Shown here piece after piece: positions 8,161 to 16,980 of a stretch of DNA of 64,000 bases. This stretch comes from Paenibacillus lactis. GTDB taxonomy: Bacteria; Bacillota; Bacilli; Paenibacillales; Paenibacillaceae. Under the pieces are notes generated by a model. The model worked only from the letters and a program-made list of their open reading frames with translations. It did no database searches and was not told the origin of the DNA. Where the stretch lies: assembly GCF_017873605.1 (NCBI RefSeq), contig NZ_JAGGKI010000003.1:186001-250000 (forward strand), in the 5' to 3' direction. Each line of letters begins with the position of its first letter. Within the stretch, counting starts at the first letter, position 1. The position numbers and the translations under genes were made by a program.

Positions 8161-9216
8161 TTATACGCGGGCAAAATCGGATGCCGGAGCCTTGGAAGTA
8201 TTAAAGCTTTTGCCCACGAGCGGAGCCAGCTGCTCCAGATCCTTGAGCAAAGCGGCAAACTGATCCGGGAACAGGGACTGTACGCCATCTCCTGTCATCG
8301 AATTATCCGGGTCGGTATGCATTTCAATAATAAGTCCGTCCGCGCCTGCGGCTACGGAAGCCTTCGACATCGGTTCAACCAACTCCCGGCGGCCTGTTCC
8401 ATGGCTTGGGTCCGAGATGACCGGAAGGTGACTGAGCTGCTGCAATACAGGGATGGCAGATAAATCCAATGTATTCCGGGTATAGGTCTCGAATGTTCGG
8501 ATTCCCCGCTCACAGAGCATTACATCCGGGTTCCCCCCGGCAAGAATGTATTCCGCCGCATTTAAAAATTCATCGTAAGTTGCGCTAAATCCCCGCTTAA
8601 GCAGCACCGGCTTTCCGCAAGTGCCCAGCTTGCGCAGCAAATCGAAATTCTGCATATTCCGTGTTCCAACTTGAAGAATATCCGCGTATTCCGCGCAAAT
8701 ATCAACGTACTCCGGTGTCATAACCTCCGTAATCGTCAGGAGGCCATGCTTTTGCCCGGCTTCAGCCATCATGATCAGCCCTTCGACGCCGATCCCCTGG
8801 AAGCTGTATGGTCCTGTTCGCGGCTTGAAAGCACCCCCGCGAAGCACCTGTCCGCCGGCCGCCTTAACCAGCCTTGCAATCTCGTCGATCTGCTCCGCGG
8901 ACTCCACGGCACAAGGACCGCCCATGACAACCAGATTGCCGCCGCCGATTTTCGTTCCTTTAATATCGATGACCGTGTCGTCAGGATGGAAATCACGGCT
9001 TGCAAGCTTATAAGATTTAGAGATTTTAATGACGTTCTCTACGCCTTTCATTTGACGCAGATGCTCGGCAAGCTTCGGATTGACGCTGCCGATCAGCCCG
9101 ATCACCGTTCGGTCCGCACCGCGCGATACATGGGCTTGCAGCCCCTCCTTCTCAATCTCGCCTACAATATGCTTAATCTGCTCTTCCGGTGTTTGATTCG
9201 AAGTTATTACGATCAT
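8161..9216 (-). CDS. aroF: 3-deoxy-7-phosphoheptulonate synthase (type I-beta)
   Basis: 351 aa. Residues 1-70 are the ferredoxin-like regulatory domain seen in Thermotoga-type DAHP synthase, followed by the TIM-barrel catalytic domain with VMGGPCAVES, LRGGAFKPRTGPYSFQG, LLKRGFSATYDE, CERGIRTFE and DPSHGTGRRE. It condenses phosphoenolpyruvate and erythrose 4-phosphate, the first step of aromatic synthesis. ATG 9216 is preferred over 9237 because AGAAGGG precedes it at 7 bases. It is transcribed alone, terminating before the glnA regulatory region. Confidence 0.93.
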   Translation of the reverse strand: MIVITSNQTPEEQIKHIVGEIEKEGLQAHVSRGADRTVIGLIGSVNPKLAEHLRQMKGVENVIKISKSYKLASRDFHPDDTVIDIKGTKIGGGNLVVMGGPCAVESAEQIDEIARLVKAAGGQVLRGGAFKPRTGPYSFQGIGVEGLIMMAEAGQKHGLLTITEVMTPEYVDICAEYADILQVGTRNMQNFDLLRKLGTCGKPVLLKRGFSATYDEFLNAAEYILAGGNPDVMLCERGIRTFETYTRNTLDLSAIPVLQQLSHLPVISDPSHGTGRRELVEPMSKASVAAGADGLIIEMHTDPDNSMTGDGVQSLFPDQFAALLKDLEQLAPLVGKSFNTSKAPASDFARV

Positions 9217-9275
9217 GCTTAGCCCTTCTTTCCTCAATATGCTCAGTAATTATTCCTGATTCCACTATAGACTTT

Positions 9276-9318
9276 CACGCTTAAGCGCTTGTTCGCTTTT
9301 AAGCTTTTATGCTTTTAT
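9276..9318 (-). repeat. Short iterated AAAGC repeats upstream of aroF
   Basis: On the minus strand, AAAGCATA, AAAGCTTA, AAAGCGAA, CAAGCGCTT and AAGCGTGAA follow each other with about 8-base periodicity, 60-100 bases before the aroF start. They could be operator iterons or simple low-complexity sequence. Confidence 0.4.
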
Positions 9319-9332
9319 CTATTAAAGTAACT

Positions 9333-9396
9333 ATACAAAAAATGCCCCTTTCCGTCAAGCCCAAATCCTGGACCTTTTGAAAAGGGGAGCTGTTGG
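9333..9396 (-). terminator. Probable terminator after the YesM-type kinase
   Basis: Minus strand GCTCCCCTTTTC pairs with GGAAAGGGGC across a loop of about 30 bases and is followed by ATTTTTT. Confidence 0.55.
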
Positions 9397-9401
9397 TGTA
9401 C

Positions 9402-11189
9402 TTACGGAATCGGTTTGTCGCGTCCCTCCGACACTTTACGCTTAACCAGCGGGATAACGATTCTTACCGTGGTTCCGATCCCAGCCCGGCTGAACAAGGT
9501 AACCCCGTATTGACTGCCGTAGTGCAGCTTGATTCGCTGATCCACGTTACGGATCCCGTAGCCAGCGTTCGTCAGATTCTGAGCCCCGGTGTTATCCAGC
9601 CTTCGGTCAGGAGGGAAACCAACCCCGTTATCGATAACCCGGAATTCCAGCACATTCTGAAGCACCCTGGCCGTGATGCGGATATGAATGGAGTCCCCGG
9701 TCCAGGCATGCTCGAGCACATTTTCAATGAACGGCTGAAGAATTAGCTTCACCGTCTCGTACCGGACGACTTCCGGCTCTACGTCATAGCTGACTTGCAT
9801 TCGTTCATCGTATTTAATCTTCTGGATATCGACATAGGCTTGTGCTTGCTCCAATTCGTTCTTGACGGAAATAATGTTTCGGCCGTCATTGAGCGACAGG
9901 CGGTAAAACTTGGCCAGATCCAGAACCATCCGATGCAGCTTATCCAGCATGCCAAAGCGGGCCAGACGGCTGATGGAGGATAATGTATTGTACAGAAAAT
10001 GCGGATTGATCTGCGCATGCAGCGATTCCAGCTCCGCTTCCTTCTTCTGCAGATCGGCCAGGTACACCTCGTTGATCAGTCTGCCGATGTTGCTGCCCAT
10101 CTCATTGAGCGCGGATGAGATATGCGAGAATTCATCATTGCCTTTGAAATGGGCCCGCTTATGGAATTCCCCTTCCTGGAACGAATCCAGAACTGAGACG
10201 ATTTTAGACACGCGGAGGCTAAAATACCTCGAGACGATCAGGCTCACCACGAAGAACACCACGATGCAGACGAGGCAGATCAACAGCGTCAGGTTGCGAA
10301 TCTTGACTGTATCCTTCTCGACGATTGGCGCGGGGACAACAGCGATCAATTCCCAGCCAAGCTGAGGAATCGGTTCCCGGATGAGCAAGTCGCCGTTATT
10401 GCGGAGCTCCTTCTCCCTGAAGACGGTCGTCTTCACACCGCCCGAGGAAAGGATGATTCGCCCCTGCGAGTCGGATAAATAGAGGGCCGTTCCTTCACCG
10501 ATTTTTTTATAGTCCATACTCTCGAACAAATAATCCAGGCTGACGTTGATCCGCATAAATCCGATTTCCTGCAGCTTGATCGTGGTGATGTCGATCAAAC
10601 GGCGAAGGAGCGAGATGCGGCCCTGGGCAGCATCATACTCGATCTGTTTCCATTGCAGCGTCGTTCCGTATTCTTCTTCCGGCGGATAAAGCTTGTACCA
10701 GGTTTTGTCAACCAGGCGGTCATATCGATAAATATCGAACAGCCGTTTATCCGCATCAAGCGGATCGGAATTCGAATAATTATCATACACTTCTCCGAGG
10801 TCGTTATTCTTTAAATAGATCGACATCCATATTTTTCGATTGGCCGTGCTGATGGCCGTCTCCAGCTTGGGAATCAAAACCTTGACCATGGTATCGTAAC
10901 TGACCCACTGGCTCTCCGTGTAACGAAGGCGATTGTTGAATAAGGTATCGAAATACAGCATATCCGAAATCCGCACGATATCCTCGATCTTGTACGTAAT
11001 GTTATTATTCATTTGATGAAGCGTGCCTTGTATGTTATTGTGCGTCTGTTCCCGGATGGACGTAACAAAGATCTGGGTGGCGATGTTCCCGACCAGCAGC
11101 ACGGGAATAATGATGAACACGCAATAAGATATCATTAATTTATAGCCGAAGGGCACCTTGACCCGGATTCGTTCGAATTTCCCCGTCAT
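9402..11189 (-). CDS. YesM-type sensor histidine kinase
   Basis: About 595 aa. TM1 (about 15-38) and TM2 (about 300-322) flank a large extracellular sensor domain; HAMP about 322-375; the His_kinase domain has the phospho-acceptor His in INPHFLYNTLSSI, and the ATPase C-terminus has IDNGVGF and GYGIRNVDQRIKLHYG. This is the family that pairs with AraC-type regulators to control sugar ABC transporters. It lies 41 bases after the YesN-type regulator, so both form the tail of the ABC operon. Start uncertain: TTG at 11195 (better spacing to GAGG) or ATG at 11189. Confidence 0.92.
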   Translation of the reverse strand: MTGKFERIRVKVPFGYKLMISYCVFIIIPVLLVGNIATQIFVTSIREQTHNNIQGTLHQMNNNITYKIEDIVRISDMLYFDTLFNNRLRYTESQWVSYDTMVKVLIPKLETAISTANRKIWMSIYLKNNDLGEVYDNYSNSDPLDADKRLFDIYRYDRLVDKTWYKLYPPEEEYGTTLQWKQIEYDAAQGRISLLRRLIDITTIKLQEIGFMRINVSLDYLFESMDYKKIGEGTALYLSDSQGRIILSSGGVKTTVFREKELRNNGDLLIREPIPQLGWELIAVVPAPIVEKDTVKIRNLTLLICLVCIVVFFVVSLIVSRYFSLRVSKIVSVLDSFQEGEFHKRAHFKGNDEFSHISSALNEMGSNIGRLINEVYLADLQKKEAELESLHAQINPHFLYNTLSSISRLARFGMLDKLHRMVLDLAKFYRLSLNDGRNIISVKNELEQAQAYVDIQKIKYDERMQVSYDVEPEVVRYETVKLILQPFIENVLEHAWTGDSIHIRITARVLQNVLEFRVIDNGVGFPPDRRLDNTGAQNLTNAGYGIRNVDQRIKLHYGSQYGVTLFSRAGIGTTVRIVIPLVKRKVSEGRDKPIP

Positions 11190-11230
11190 GACCAATCACG
11201 ACCTCATTATCTACGGTATAGTATGGAAGG

Positions 11231-12805
11231 CTATGCGTGCTTGCGCCGATATTCCAGCGGCGTCATCCCGTACATTTCTTTGAATTGCCGACTGAAATAG
11301 GGCAGATACTGATAGCCGGTCTGGGATGCAATTTCATATATTTTAAGCTTTGTCGTAACCAGCAGCTCTTTCGCCCGTTCCATACGAAGCTTGATGACAT
11401 AATCGCTAAAATTGTATCCGGTTTCTTCTTTGAAGAGAACCCCTAAATAGTTCGGTGAAAACGAAAATCGGTTCGCCATATCGCGTAAAGTAATATTTTC
11501 ATGCATTCGTTCGCGGATATTGCTGATGATATCCTCAACCAGCCGGCCGTTCCTGGAATGCTGCCGGAAGTTGAGCTGCTCCGAAATTTCAAACACTTTC
11601 ATCCGGAGCCAAGCGAAAATATCATTCATCGTCTCAAACTGCATAAGGATATCCAAATTTTTCAGATCAATCCCAAGCATGCGGAACAGATCCTCATGCA
11701 TCGTGTGAAGATGTGCATCCAGCTTCATGATGATATAAATGGCCAAATTACGGATTGTAAATTTGGATCTGATGTTTGAGGCCAATGCTTGAATCGCTTC
11801 GATCTCGTCGTGAATCCGTACAATATCGTAATTGGTCATCGCCGTGAACAAGGAATCGAGGCGTATGTCCAGAATTTTGGCGTCCTCACGATCCTCGGTC
11901 GGAACCTCGTGATAAAGAATCCACTGACCCTTCCCGCGGAACATCTTATAATCTAATGCTTCCACCGCCGTCAGATAAGAAGCGTGCAGCTGCTCCAGCT
12001 GATTGGCAACGCCGCCCTCGCCAACCGTTACGGTTAAGGCATAATCGTCCTTCAGCTGCTCCAGGAGAAGCTGTATATCCGGCTTATCGTGCTTGCTGTC
12101 CAGCAGCACCGCCATTCGCTGGTCCGTAACCTTGCATACATGCCGGAATCCGGCCTGCTCCAGAAGCATGTGCAGCTTCGCGAAGAACTGCTCGTTAACC
12201 CTTGTCCCCTTTTTCCTCTCCTCATAGCTGCTGCGCCAGGTACTGACATCATCGATTTCCAAGAGTGCTACACGGACAGGCCATTCGATTTCATTCAGTC
12301 TGTACTCCCGTTCGATAATCTCCAGCATCGCTCCATCATACGGCTTTTGCAAAATTTGAAGAAAGTATTGGTTTTTCAGGATCGGCACCATCTGTTGATA
12401 GGCACGCTCCGTCTCCTTCCGCTCGCGAAGGCGGTCCAGCTCCTGCTTGACCTTGGTCAGCGCTTCGATAAGCTCCTCATCCTCCATCGGCTTCAGCACA
12501 TAATTACATGCTTTGAGCGCGATTGCCTGTTTAACGTAACTAAAGTCCTGGTAACCGCTCACGAAAATAACCTGCAGCTCTTCATTCATCTTCTGCGCCT
12601 TCTGTGCCAGCTCGATCCCGGTCATATTGGGCATTCGAACATCGGTGACGAGAATATCCACCGGCTCCTTCTCCAGCACTTCCCATGCCGCAAATCCGTT
12701 ATTAACCGCAGCCGCGACCTCCATGCCGAGGCTTTCCCATGGAATAAAGCTCCTCATGCCTTCTAGGTCCAGTATTTCATCATCTGCCAGCAGCACTTTA
12801 TACAT
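11231..12805 (-). CDS. YesN-type AraC-family response regulator
   Basis: 524 aa. N-terminal receiver (KVLLADDE, phospho-Asp in LVTDVRMPN, Lys in YVLKPM), a central linker of roughly 260 aa, and a C-terminal double AraC helix-turn-helix (RFSFSPNYLGVLFKEETGYNF, then QTGYQYLPYFSRQFKEMYGMTP). It presumably receives phosphate from the adjacent kinase and activates the upstream transporter genes. ATG 12805 is chosen because GGGGGAG is 9 bases before it; the ATG six bases earlier lies too close. Confidence 0.93.
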   Translation of the reverse strand: MYKVLLADDEILDLEGMRSFIPWESLGMEVAAAVNNGFAAWEVLEKEPVDILVTDVRMPNMTGIELAQKAQKMNEELQVIFVSGYQDFSYVKQAIALKACNYVLKPMEDEELIEALTKVKQELDRLRERKETERAYQQMVPILKNQYFLQILQKPYDGAMLEIIEREYRLNEIEWPVRVALLEIDDVSTWRSSYEERKKGTRVNEQFFAKLHMLLEQAGFRHVCKVTDQRMAVLLDSKHDKPDIQLLLEQLKDDYALTVTVGEGGVANQLEQLHASYLTAVEALDYKMFRGKGQWILYHEVPTEDREDAKILDIRLDSLFTAMTNYDIVRIHDEIEAIQALASNIRSKFTIRNLAIYIIMKLDAHLHTMHEDLFRMLGIDLKNLDILMQFETMNDIFAWLRMKVFEISEQLNFRQHSRNGRLVEDIISNIRERMHENITLRDMANRFSFSPNYLGVLFKEETGYNFSDYVIKLRMERAKELLVTTKLKIYEIASQTGYQYLPYFSRQFKEMYGMTPLEYRRKHA

Positions 12806-12834
12806 GGGCATCTACTCCCCCTAAAATTCCGATA

Positions 12835-12863
12835 AGGGTATACTGCATCCGCAGCATACCCTT
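12835..12863 (-). promoter_or_regulatory. Intercistronic hairpin after the binding-protein gene
   Basis: Minus strand AAGGGTATGCTGC, loop GGAT, GCAGTATACCCTT: a perfect-looking stem without a T run. Such hairpins often protect the 3' end of abundant solute-binding-protein mRNA or partly attenuate downstream regulators. Confidence 0.6.
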
Positions 12864-12881
12864 TCGGTATTCCATATGGTA

Positions 12882-14564
12882 TTATTGGCCGTTCATCTTG
12901 GCGAGGTTTGCTTGCCATCTTTCGGTTTTGAAAGCAAGAAGCTTCTCGTAGCCTGCTGCTTGAGCATCGGCTTCTGCCTTATCCAGCACGGCCAACACTT
13001 CGGCATCGTCCTTCGCAAACAGAGCCTTCGCTCTAGCTTCGGTATAGATATCTTCGATACGTTGACGAATAATTCCTTCTTCGCTTTCAGGTGACGGATC
13101 CAGGTTAATGAATTCCGTTGCGTTCGCTTGCGTTTTCCATGTTATTTCGTACTGCCAGCGAGTCGACCAGTTGCGCTGCTCTTCAGGCAGTGTGCTTTCG
13201 TACTTCGCTTTTGCGGTGTCGACGAATACGGTATTACCGTTCCATTGGATATTCGTTGTTGTTGCTTGAAGCTTAGCCAGACCTTCTGCATCCGTTATAT
13301 ACTTCTCAGTAAACTTCGGTGTCTTTCCGTCTTCTTCAAATCCGTCCCAATATCCGCCTGGAGGGCCCCACATTTGGACGCTTTGTCCTTCAGGACCCGT
13401 ATACCAATCCAGGAAAGCAAAGATGGCTTCCGGATCTTTCGCGCTTTTCGTAATGACGCTTACGTTCCATCCCAGCTGCGTATAGGTACCCGGATAAATT
13501 TTGTTCTTATCCAGACCTTCCTTAGCAATCGGCCAGATCATGAAATAACCGCCGTTCGGATCTTTCTTGGCCAGCTCGGCATGAGCATTCATCGCATTTT
13601 CCGTCGGGCTTGATGCAGCGTAGACTGCAACACGGCCCGTCATTACTTTTTCTTTAACCTGGTCGTTCGTTTGGGTCAGGGCATCCTGCGAAATCAGCTT
13701 GTCGCGGAACAGCTTCGCCGCATACTGCATCGACTCGCGATACGTCGGATCGGTGAAGATCGAGGTCAGCTTGTCGCCGTTTGGCACGCCGCGGATCGCG
13801 ATCCAGCGAGTCAGCGCATCTTCCTTGAATGCGGAGTACAATACATCGATCCCTTGGCCTTCAATGCCCGGCTCGAACGGTACGACTTCATTGCCGTACT
13901 TCGCCTTGACGGCCGCCAAGTAATTCGCCAAATCTTCGGTCGTCTCGAGCTTCGGCTCTCCAAGCTCCTTGTAAATCTTCTTGTTCACGACGTAACCGGC
14001 GTTGCCGTTCGGCTGGCTCGTATACCAGTTCGGGAACTGATACAGCTTCCCGTCATCGGAACGAAGCATATTGATCCCGGCTTCGCCGAGCCATTCCTTC
14101 AGATTCGGATATTTATCCAAATACTCATCGAAAGGCACGAGCATATCCGCCTCTCTGAGCTTCTCCACGTCAGGACCGCGATCGAGCCAGATAACGTCCG
14201 GAAGCTCTTTGGACGCGATCATCGTATTGAATTTTTGCTGCGCGTTGCCTTGGGAGTTAATCGCTTTAACATCGACTTTTTTGTTCTCTTTAATCCATTT
14301 GGAAGCGTCGTCCTCACCCCAAGGAGGCATCGTATACCAATCGTAATGACCATAGAAGCTGAACTCAAGCGGCTGCTCACCCAGCACGTACTTGCTGTCG
14401 GACGCTTGCTCTGTCGGCGTGCCTGTATCGCCGCCCGTGCTAGGAGCCGGATCGGACGTCTTCGTCCCGCCGTTGCCACCGCCGCCGCCACATGCCGACA
14501 GCATCAGCGCTGCTGCCAGCAAAGCGGTCATCGATGTGGTCAGAGATTTCTTTCTCAACCTCAT
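12882..14564 (-). CDS. Extracellular sugar-binding lipoprotein of the ABC transporter
   Basis: 560 aa, family 1 solute-binding protein of the LipO type (long form, about 550 aa). It has a lipoprotein signal (KSLTTSMTALLAAALMLSAC, Cys about 25) followed by a Gly/Thr/Ser-rich linker and the binding domain (DVIWLDRG, YVVNKKIYKELG, AIFAFLDWYTGPEG). It captures an oligosaccharide outside the membrane for the two permeases encoded upstream. The substrate is not deducible. No ATPase gene is present; such systems use a shared MsmX-like ATPase encoded elsewhere (family knowledge). Confidence 0.92.
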   Translation of the reverse strand: MRLRKKSLTTSMTALLAAALMLSACGGGGGNGGTKTSDPAPSTGGDTGTPTEQASDSKYVLGEQPLEFSFYGHYDWYTMPPWGEDDASKWIKENKKVDVKAINSQGNAQQKFNTMIASKELPDVIWLDRGPDVEKLREADMLVPFDEYLDKYPNLKEWLGEAGINMLRSDDGKLYQFPNWYTSQPNGNAGYVVNKKIYKELGEPKLETTEDLANYLAAVKAKYGNEVVPFEPGIEGQGIDVLYSAFKEDALTRWIAIRGVPNGDKLTSIFTDPTYRESMQYAAKLFRDKLISQDALTQTNDQVKEKVMTGRVAVYAASSPTENAMNAHAELAKKDPNGGYFMIWPIAKEGLDKNKIYPGTYTQLGWNVSVITKSAKDPEAIFAFLDWYTGPEGQSVQMWGPPGGYWDGFEEDGKTPKFTEKYITDAEGLAKLQATTTNIQWNGNTVFVDTAKAKYESTLPEEQRNWSTRWQYEITWKTQANATEFINLDPSPESEEGIIRQRIEDIYTEARAKALFAKDDAEVLAVLDKAEADAQAAGYEKLLAFKTERWQANLAKMNGQ

Positions 14565-14764
14565 TCTCTAATTCCCCTTTCGTATTTCCACTTGATATTT
14601 ATGTCTAAAGCGAATGCTTCAAACAACATGTTTAGATGCTCAGGATTATGCAAAATTCGATTCCAGCGGCTTCCAGGTCCAATAGATAGATGAACCAAAC
14701 CATTTCACCCTGCATATTGCCGATTGAAAGCCGCTCTTTGAATATTTGCAAAGACTCTCGGGTT

Positions 14765-15661
14765 CTACTCTTTCAATGAACCTACCAGTACACCCTTTAC
14801 AAAGTGCTTCTGTACAAACGGATACACCATAATAATCGGCAAGGTTGCCACGATCATCGTTGCCATGGACAACGATTTGGTCGTTACGCTCTGCATTCTC
14901 GACAGCGCTGCCGCCGACGAGGAATCGAGCTGGCTCATCTGCTCGGACATGATGTTCGAATTCAGAATTTGACGCAGAATCGTCTGAATCGGCAGAAGCT
15001 CTTCCTTCGTAATGTAGATACTCGGCAAGAACCACTCGTTCCAGTGCGCCACGGCTGTAAACAGGGATAGTGTCGCGATAACTGGACCGGACAGCGGCAG
15101 GATAATCCGGAAGTAAATCCCCCAATTGCCTGCGCCGTCAATCTTGGCAGACTCCTCCAGCCCGTTCGGAAGCCCTTGGAAGAAGGTTCGGAATATGATC
15201 ATGTTCCACACGCTTACCAAGCTCGGAATAATGAACACCCAGAAGGAATCCATCAGACCCAGACTGCGGACGAGCATGAACGTCGGAATCAAGCCGCCCC
15301 CGAAGTACATGGTAATGATGCACATCACCATGTAATATTTGCGTCCGATAAGCTCGCGCTTCGTCATCCCGTAAGCAAAGATCGACGTCACCAAAATCGA
15401 GCTGATCGTACCGACCACGGTCCGGGCTACGGATATGCCGAAGCCGTTCAGCAGCCGTTTGTCCTGGAAGACGATTTCATAGTTCTCCAGCGTAAAATCT
15501 CTCGGCCAGAAAGTCACTCCGCCCAGGGCGGTATCCGAACCGGAATTCAATGATATGACAAGTCCGTTCCAAAACGGATAAAAGGTCACAAAAGCCAACA
15601 ATGCAAGCAAGATATAGATGACAACCTGCATGACGCGGTCACCGAATCCTAATCGTACCAA
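14765..15661 (-). CDS. Carbohydrate ABC permease, YtcP-like
   Basis: 298 aa with six predicted membrane helices and the permease EAA-loop sequence LPNGLEESAKIDGAGNWGIYFRIILPLSGPVIAT. Ends in KHFVKGVLVGSLKE, typical of the YtcP/AraQ group. Translation probably begins at TTG 15661 after GGGAGCGGGTAGA. It lies 31 bases after the first permease gene and 200 bases before the binding-protein gene. Confidence 0.92.
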   Translation of the reverse strand: MVRLGFGDRVMQVVIYILLALLAFVTFYPFWNGLVISLNSGSDTALGGVTFWPRDFTLENYEIVFQDKRLLNGFGISVARTVVGTISSILVTSIFAYGMTKRELIGRKYYMVMCIITMYFGGGLIPTFMLVRSLGLMDSFWVFIIPSLVSVWNMIIFRTFFQGLPNGLEESAKIDGAGNWGIYFRIILPLSGPVIATLSLFTAVAHWNEWFLPSIYITKEELLPIQTILRQILNSNIMSEQMSQLDSSSAAALSRMQSVTTKSLSMATMIVATLPIIMVYPFVQKHFVKGVLVGSLKE

Positions 15662-15692
15662 ATCTACCCGCTCCCTTCATCACAATGTTCGT

Positions 15693-16649
15693 TTACCATA
15701 GACTGTTGCCCGATCTGCGTGCAATCAGGTTGGCGATCGTCAGAAGCATCACGCTGATTACCGCTTTGAACAAGCCTACAGCCGTTGCATAGGAGAACCG
15801 GGAGTTTTCGATACCGATTCGGTAAACATATGTATCAATAACATCGGACACCTCTCTAAGCACAGGGTTCTTTGCCAAGAGCAAGATGTCTTCAAACCCG
15901 GCAGTCAACAGGTTGCCGATCGCAAGAATCATGAAGATGACAACCACCGGCATGATCGAAGGCAGTGTAATGGTGAAAATCTGGCGGAACTTGCTGGCTC
16001 CATCCATGTCAGCCGCTTCGTACATATGCGGATCCACTCCCGCTACGGCTGCCAAATATACGATCGACGAGAAACCGATTTCTTTCCAAACTCCCGTCGT
16101 TACAAGAATGGTCCAGAAGTATTCCGGCAAGGACAGGAAGTTGATCGGCTCTTCGATCAGGTTCAGCTTCATCAGCAAAATATTTACGCTCCCGTTATCC
16201 GTGGACAACAGGGAAATGACGAACCCTGATACGATAACCCAGGATAAGAAGTGAGGCAGATAGCTGACGGTCTGCACCAAGCGTTTGAAGAACATGTGCC
16301 GGACCTCGTTCAGCATCAGCGCCAAGATGATCGGCGCCGGGAAGCCAATTAGAAATTTGAGCAAACTGATGACGATCGTATTGCGCATGACGTTCATGAA
16401 TTCAGGAGATTCAAAGAACATCCGGAAATGCTTCAGTCCCGCCCAAGGGCTGTCGCCCATGCCTTTGAAAATGTTGTAGTCCTGGAACGCCATCAAAATC
16501 CCGTACATCGGGATATAGCTGAATATAAAAATCAGCGCGAGCGCGGGAAGCACCATAAGCTGGATGTCCCACTGTTTGGCAAAGCGAACAAGTAAATTGT
16601 CTTTCTTCCGTTTAGGAACAGGTTCCTGCTTAACGGATATTTGTGCCAT
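15693..16649 (-). CDS. Carbohydrate ABC permease, LplB/YteP-like
   Basis: 318 aa with six membrane helices after a short charged N-terminus (PKRKKDNLLVRFAKQWDIQ). Contains the LplB-family sequence IPMYGILMAFQDYNIFKGM and the EAA loop YEAADMDGASKFRQIFTITLPSIMPV. It is the first gene of the operon. The ATG at 16649 is preferred over the TTG at 16655 because a GGGGGG run lies 6 bases before it. Confidence 0.92.
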   Translation of the reverse strand: MAQISVKQEPVPKRKKDNLLVRFAKQWDIQLMVLPALALIFIFSYIPMYGILMAFQDYNIFKGMGDSPWAGLKHFRMFFESPEFMNVMRNTIVISLLKFLIGFPAPIILALMLNEVRHMFFKRLVQTVSYLPHFLSWVIVSGFVISLLSTDNGSVNILLMKLNLIEEPINFLSLPEYFWTILVTTGVWKEIGFSSIVYLAAVAGVDPHMYEAADMDGASKFRQIFTITLPSIMPVVVIFMILAIGNLLTAGFEDILLLAKNPVLREVSDVIDTYVYRIGIENSRFSYATAVGLFKAVISVMLLTIANLIARRSGNSLW

Positions 16650-16922
16650 CTCCAACCCCCCGTATGTTTATGCCATGAAGTATCTCTAATGTCTATCATT
16701 CTAGTTGAAAGAGGCGATCATGAATATTTGCCTGATCAACGAAAAATGATAATATTCAATCGAAATGTATCCAAATGAAAAAAGAGCCCTTAAAGGACTC
16801 TTAGGAGGGCAGCATGTCGCGGCCCCTTCATCGGTAAATTACTTCTTACTACCCCCGGTTTAAAGAAAATTGATATTATTCAACGAGCTAGCAGCATCCG
16901 GGTGGCATAAACAACGGTTTGA
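16650..16922 (-). promoter_or_regulatory. Leader of the sugar ABC operon
   Basis: Between the ispH terminator and the first permease. It contains the structured element and terminator annotated at 16777-16856, a candidate 13-codon ORF (ATG 16829-16831, TAA 16790-16792) ending inside that terminator, and an inverted repeat GAATATT/AATATTC around 16715-16760. No clear promoter hexamers were found. Confidence 0.4.
16777..16856 (-). ncRNA. Candidate structured leader RNA or attenuator with terminator
   Basis: On the minus strand GGGGGTAG (16849-16856) pairs with CTGCCCTC (16805-16812), enclosing about 36 bases, and a terminator hairpin AAGAGTCC/GGGCTCTT plus TTTTTT follows at once (16777-16802). 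It is same-strand and about 130 bases upstream of the first ABC permease, so it could be an attenuator or a short independent RNA. It matches no riboswitch class I know. Confidence 0.4.
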
Positions 16923-16923
16923 C

Positions 16924-16960
16924 ACAAAAAAAGCCATTGCGAAATTACCGCAATGGCTTC
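16924..16960 (-). terminator. Terminator of ispH
   Basis: Minus strand AAGCCATTGCGG, loop, CGCAATGGCTTTTTTT. Confidence 0.9.
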
Positions 16961-16980
16961 TTCATAAATATCTATGGTAC

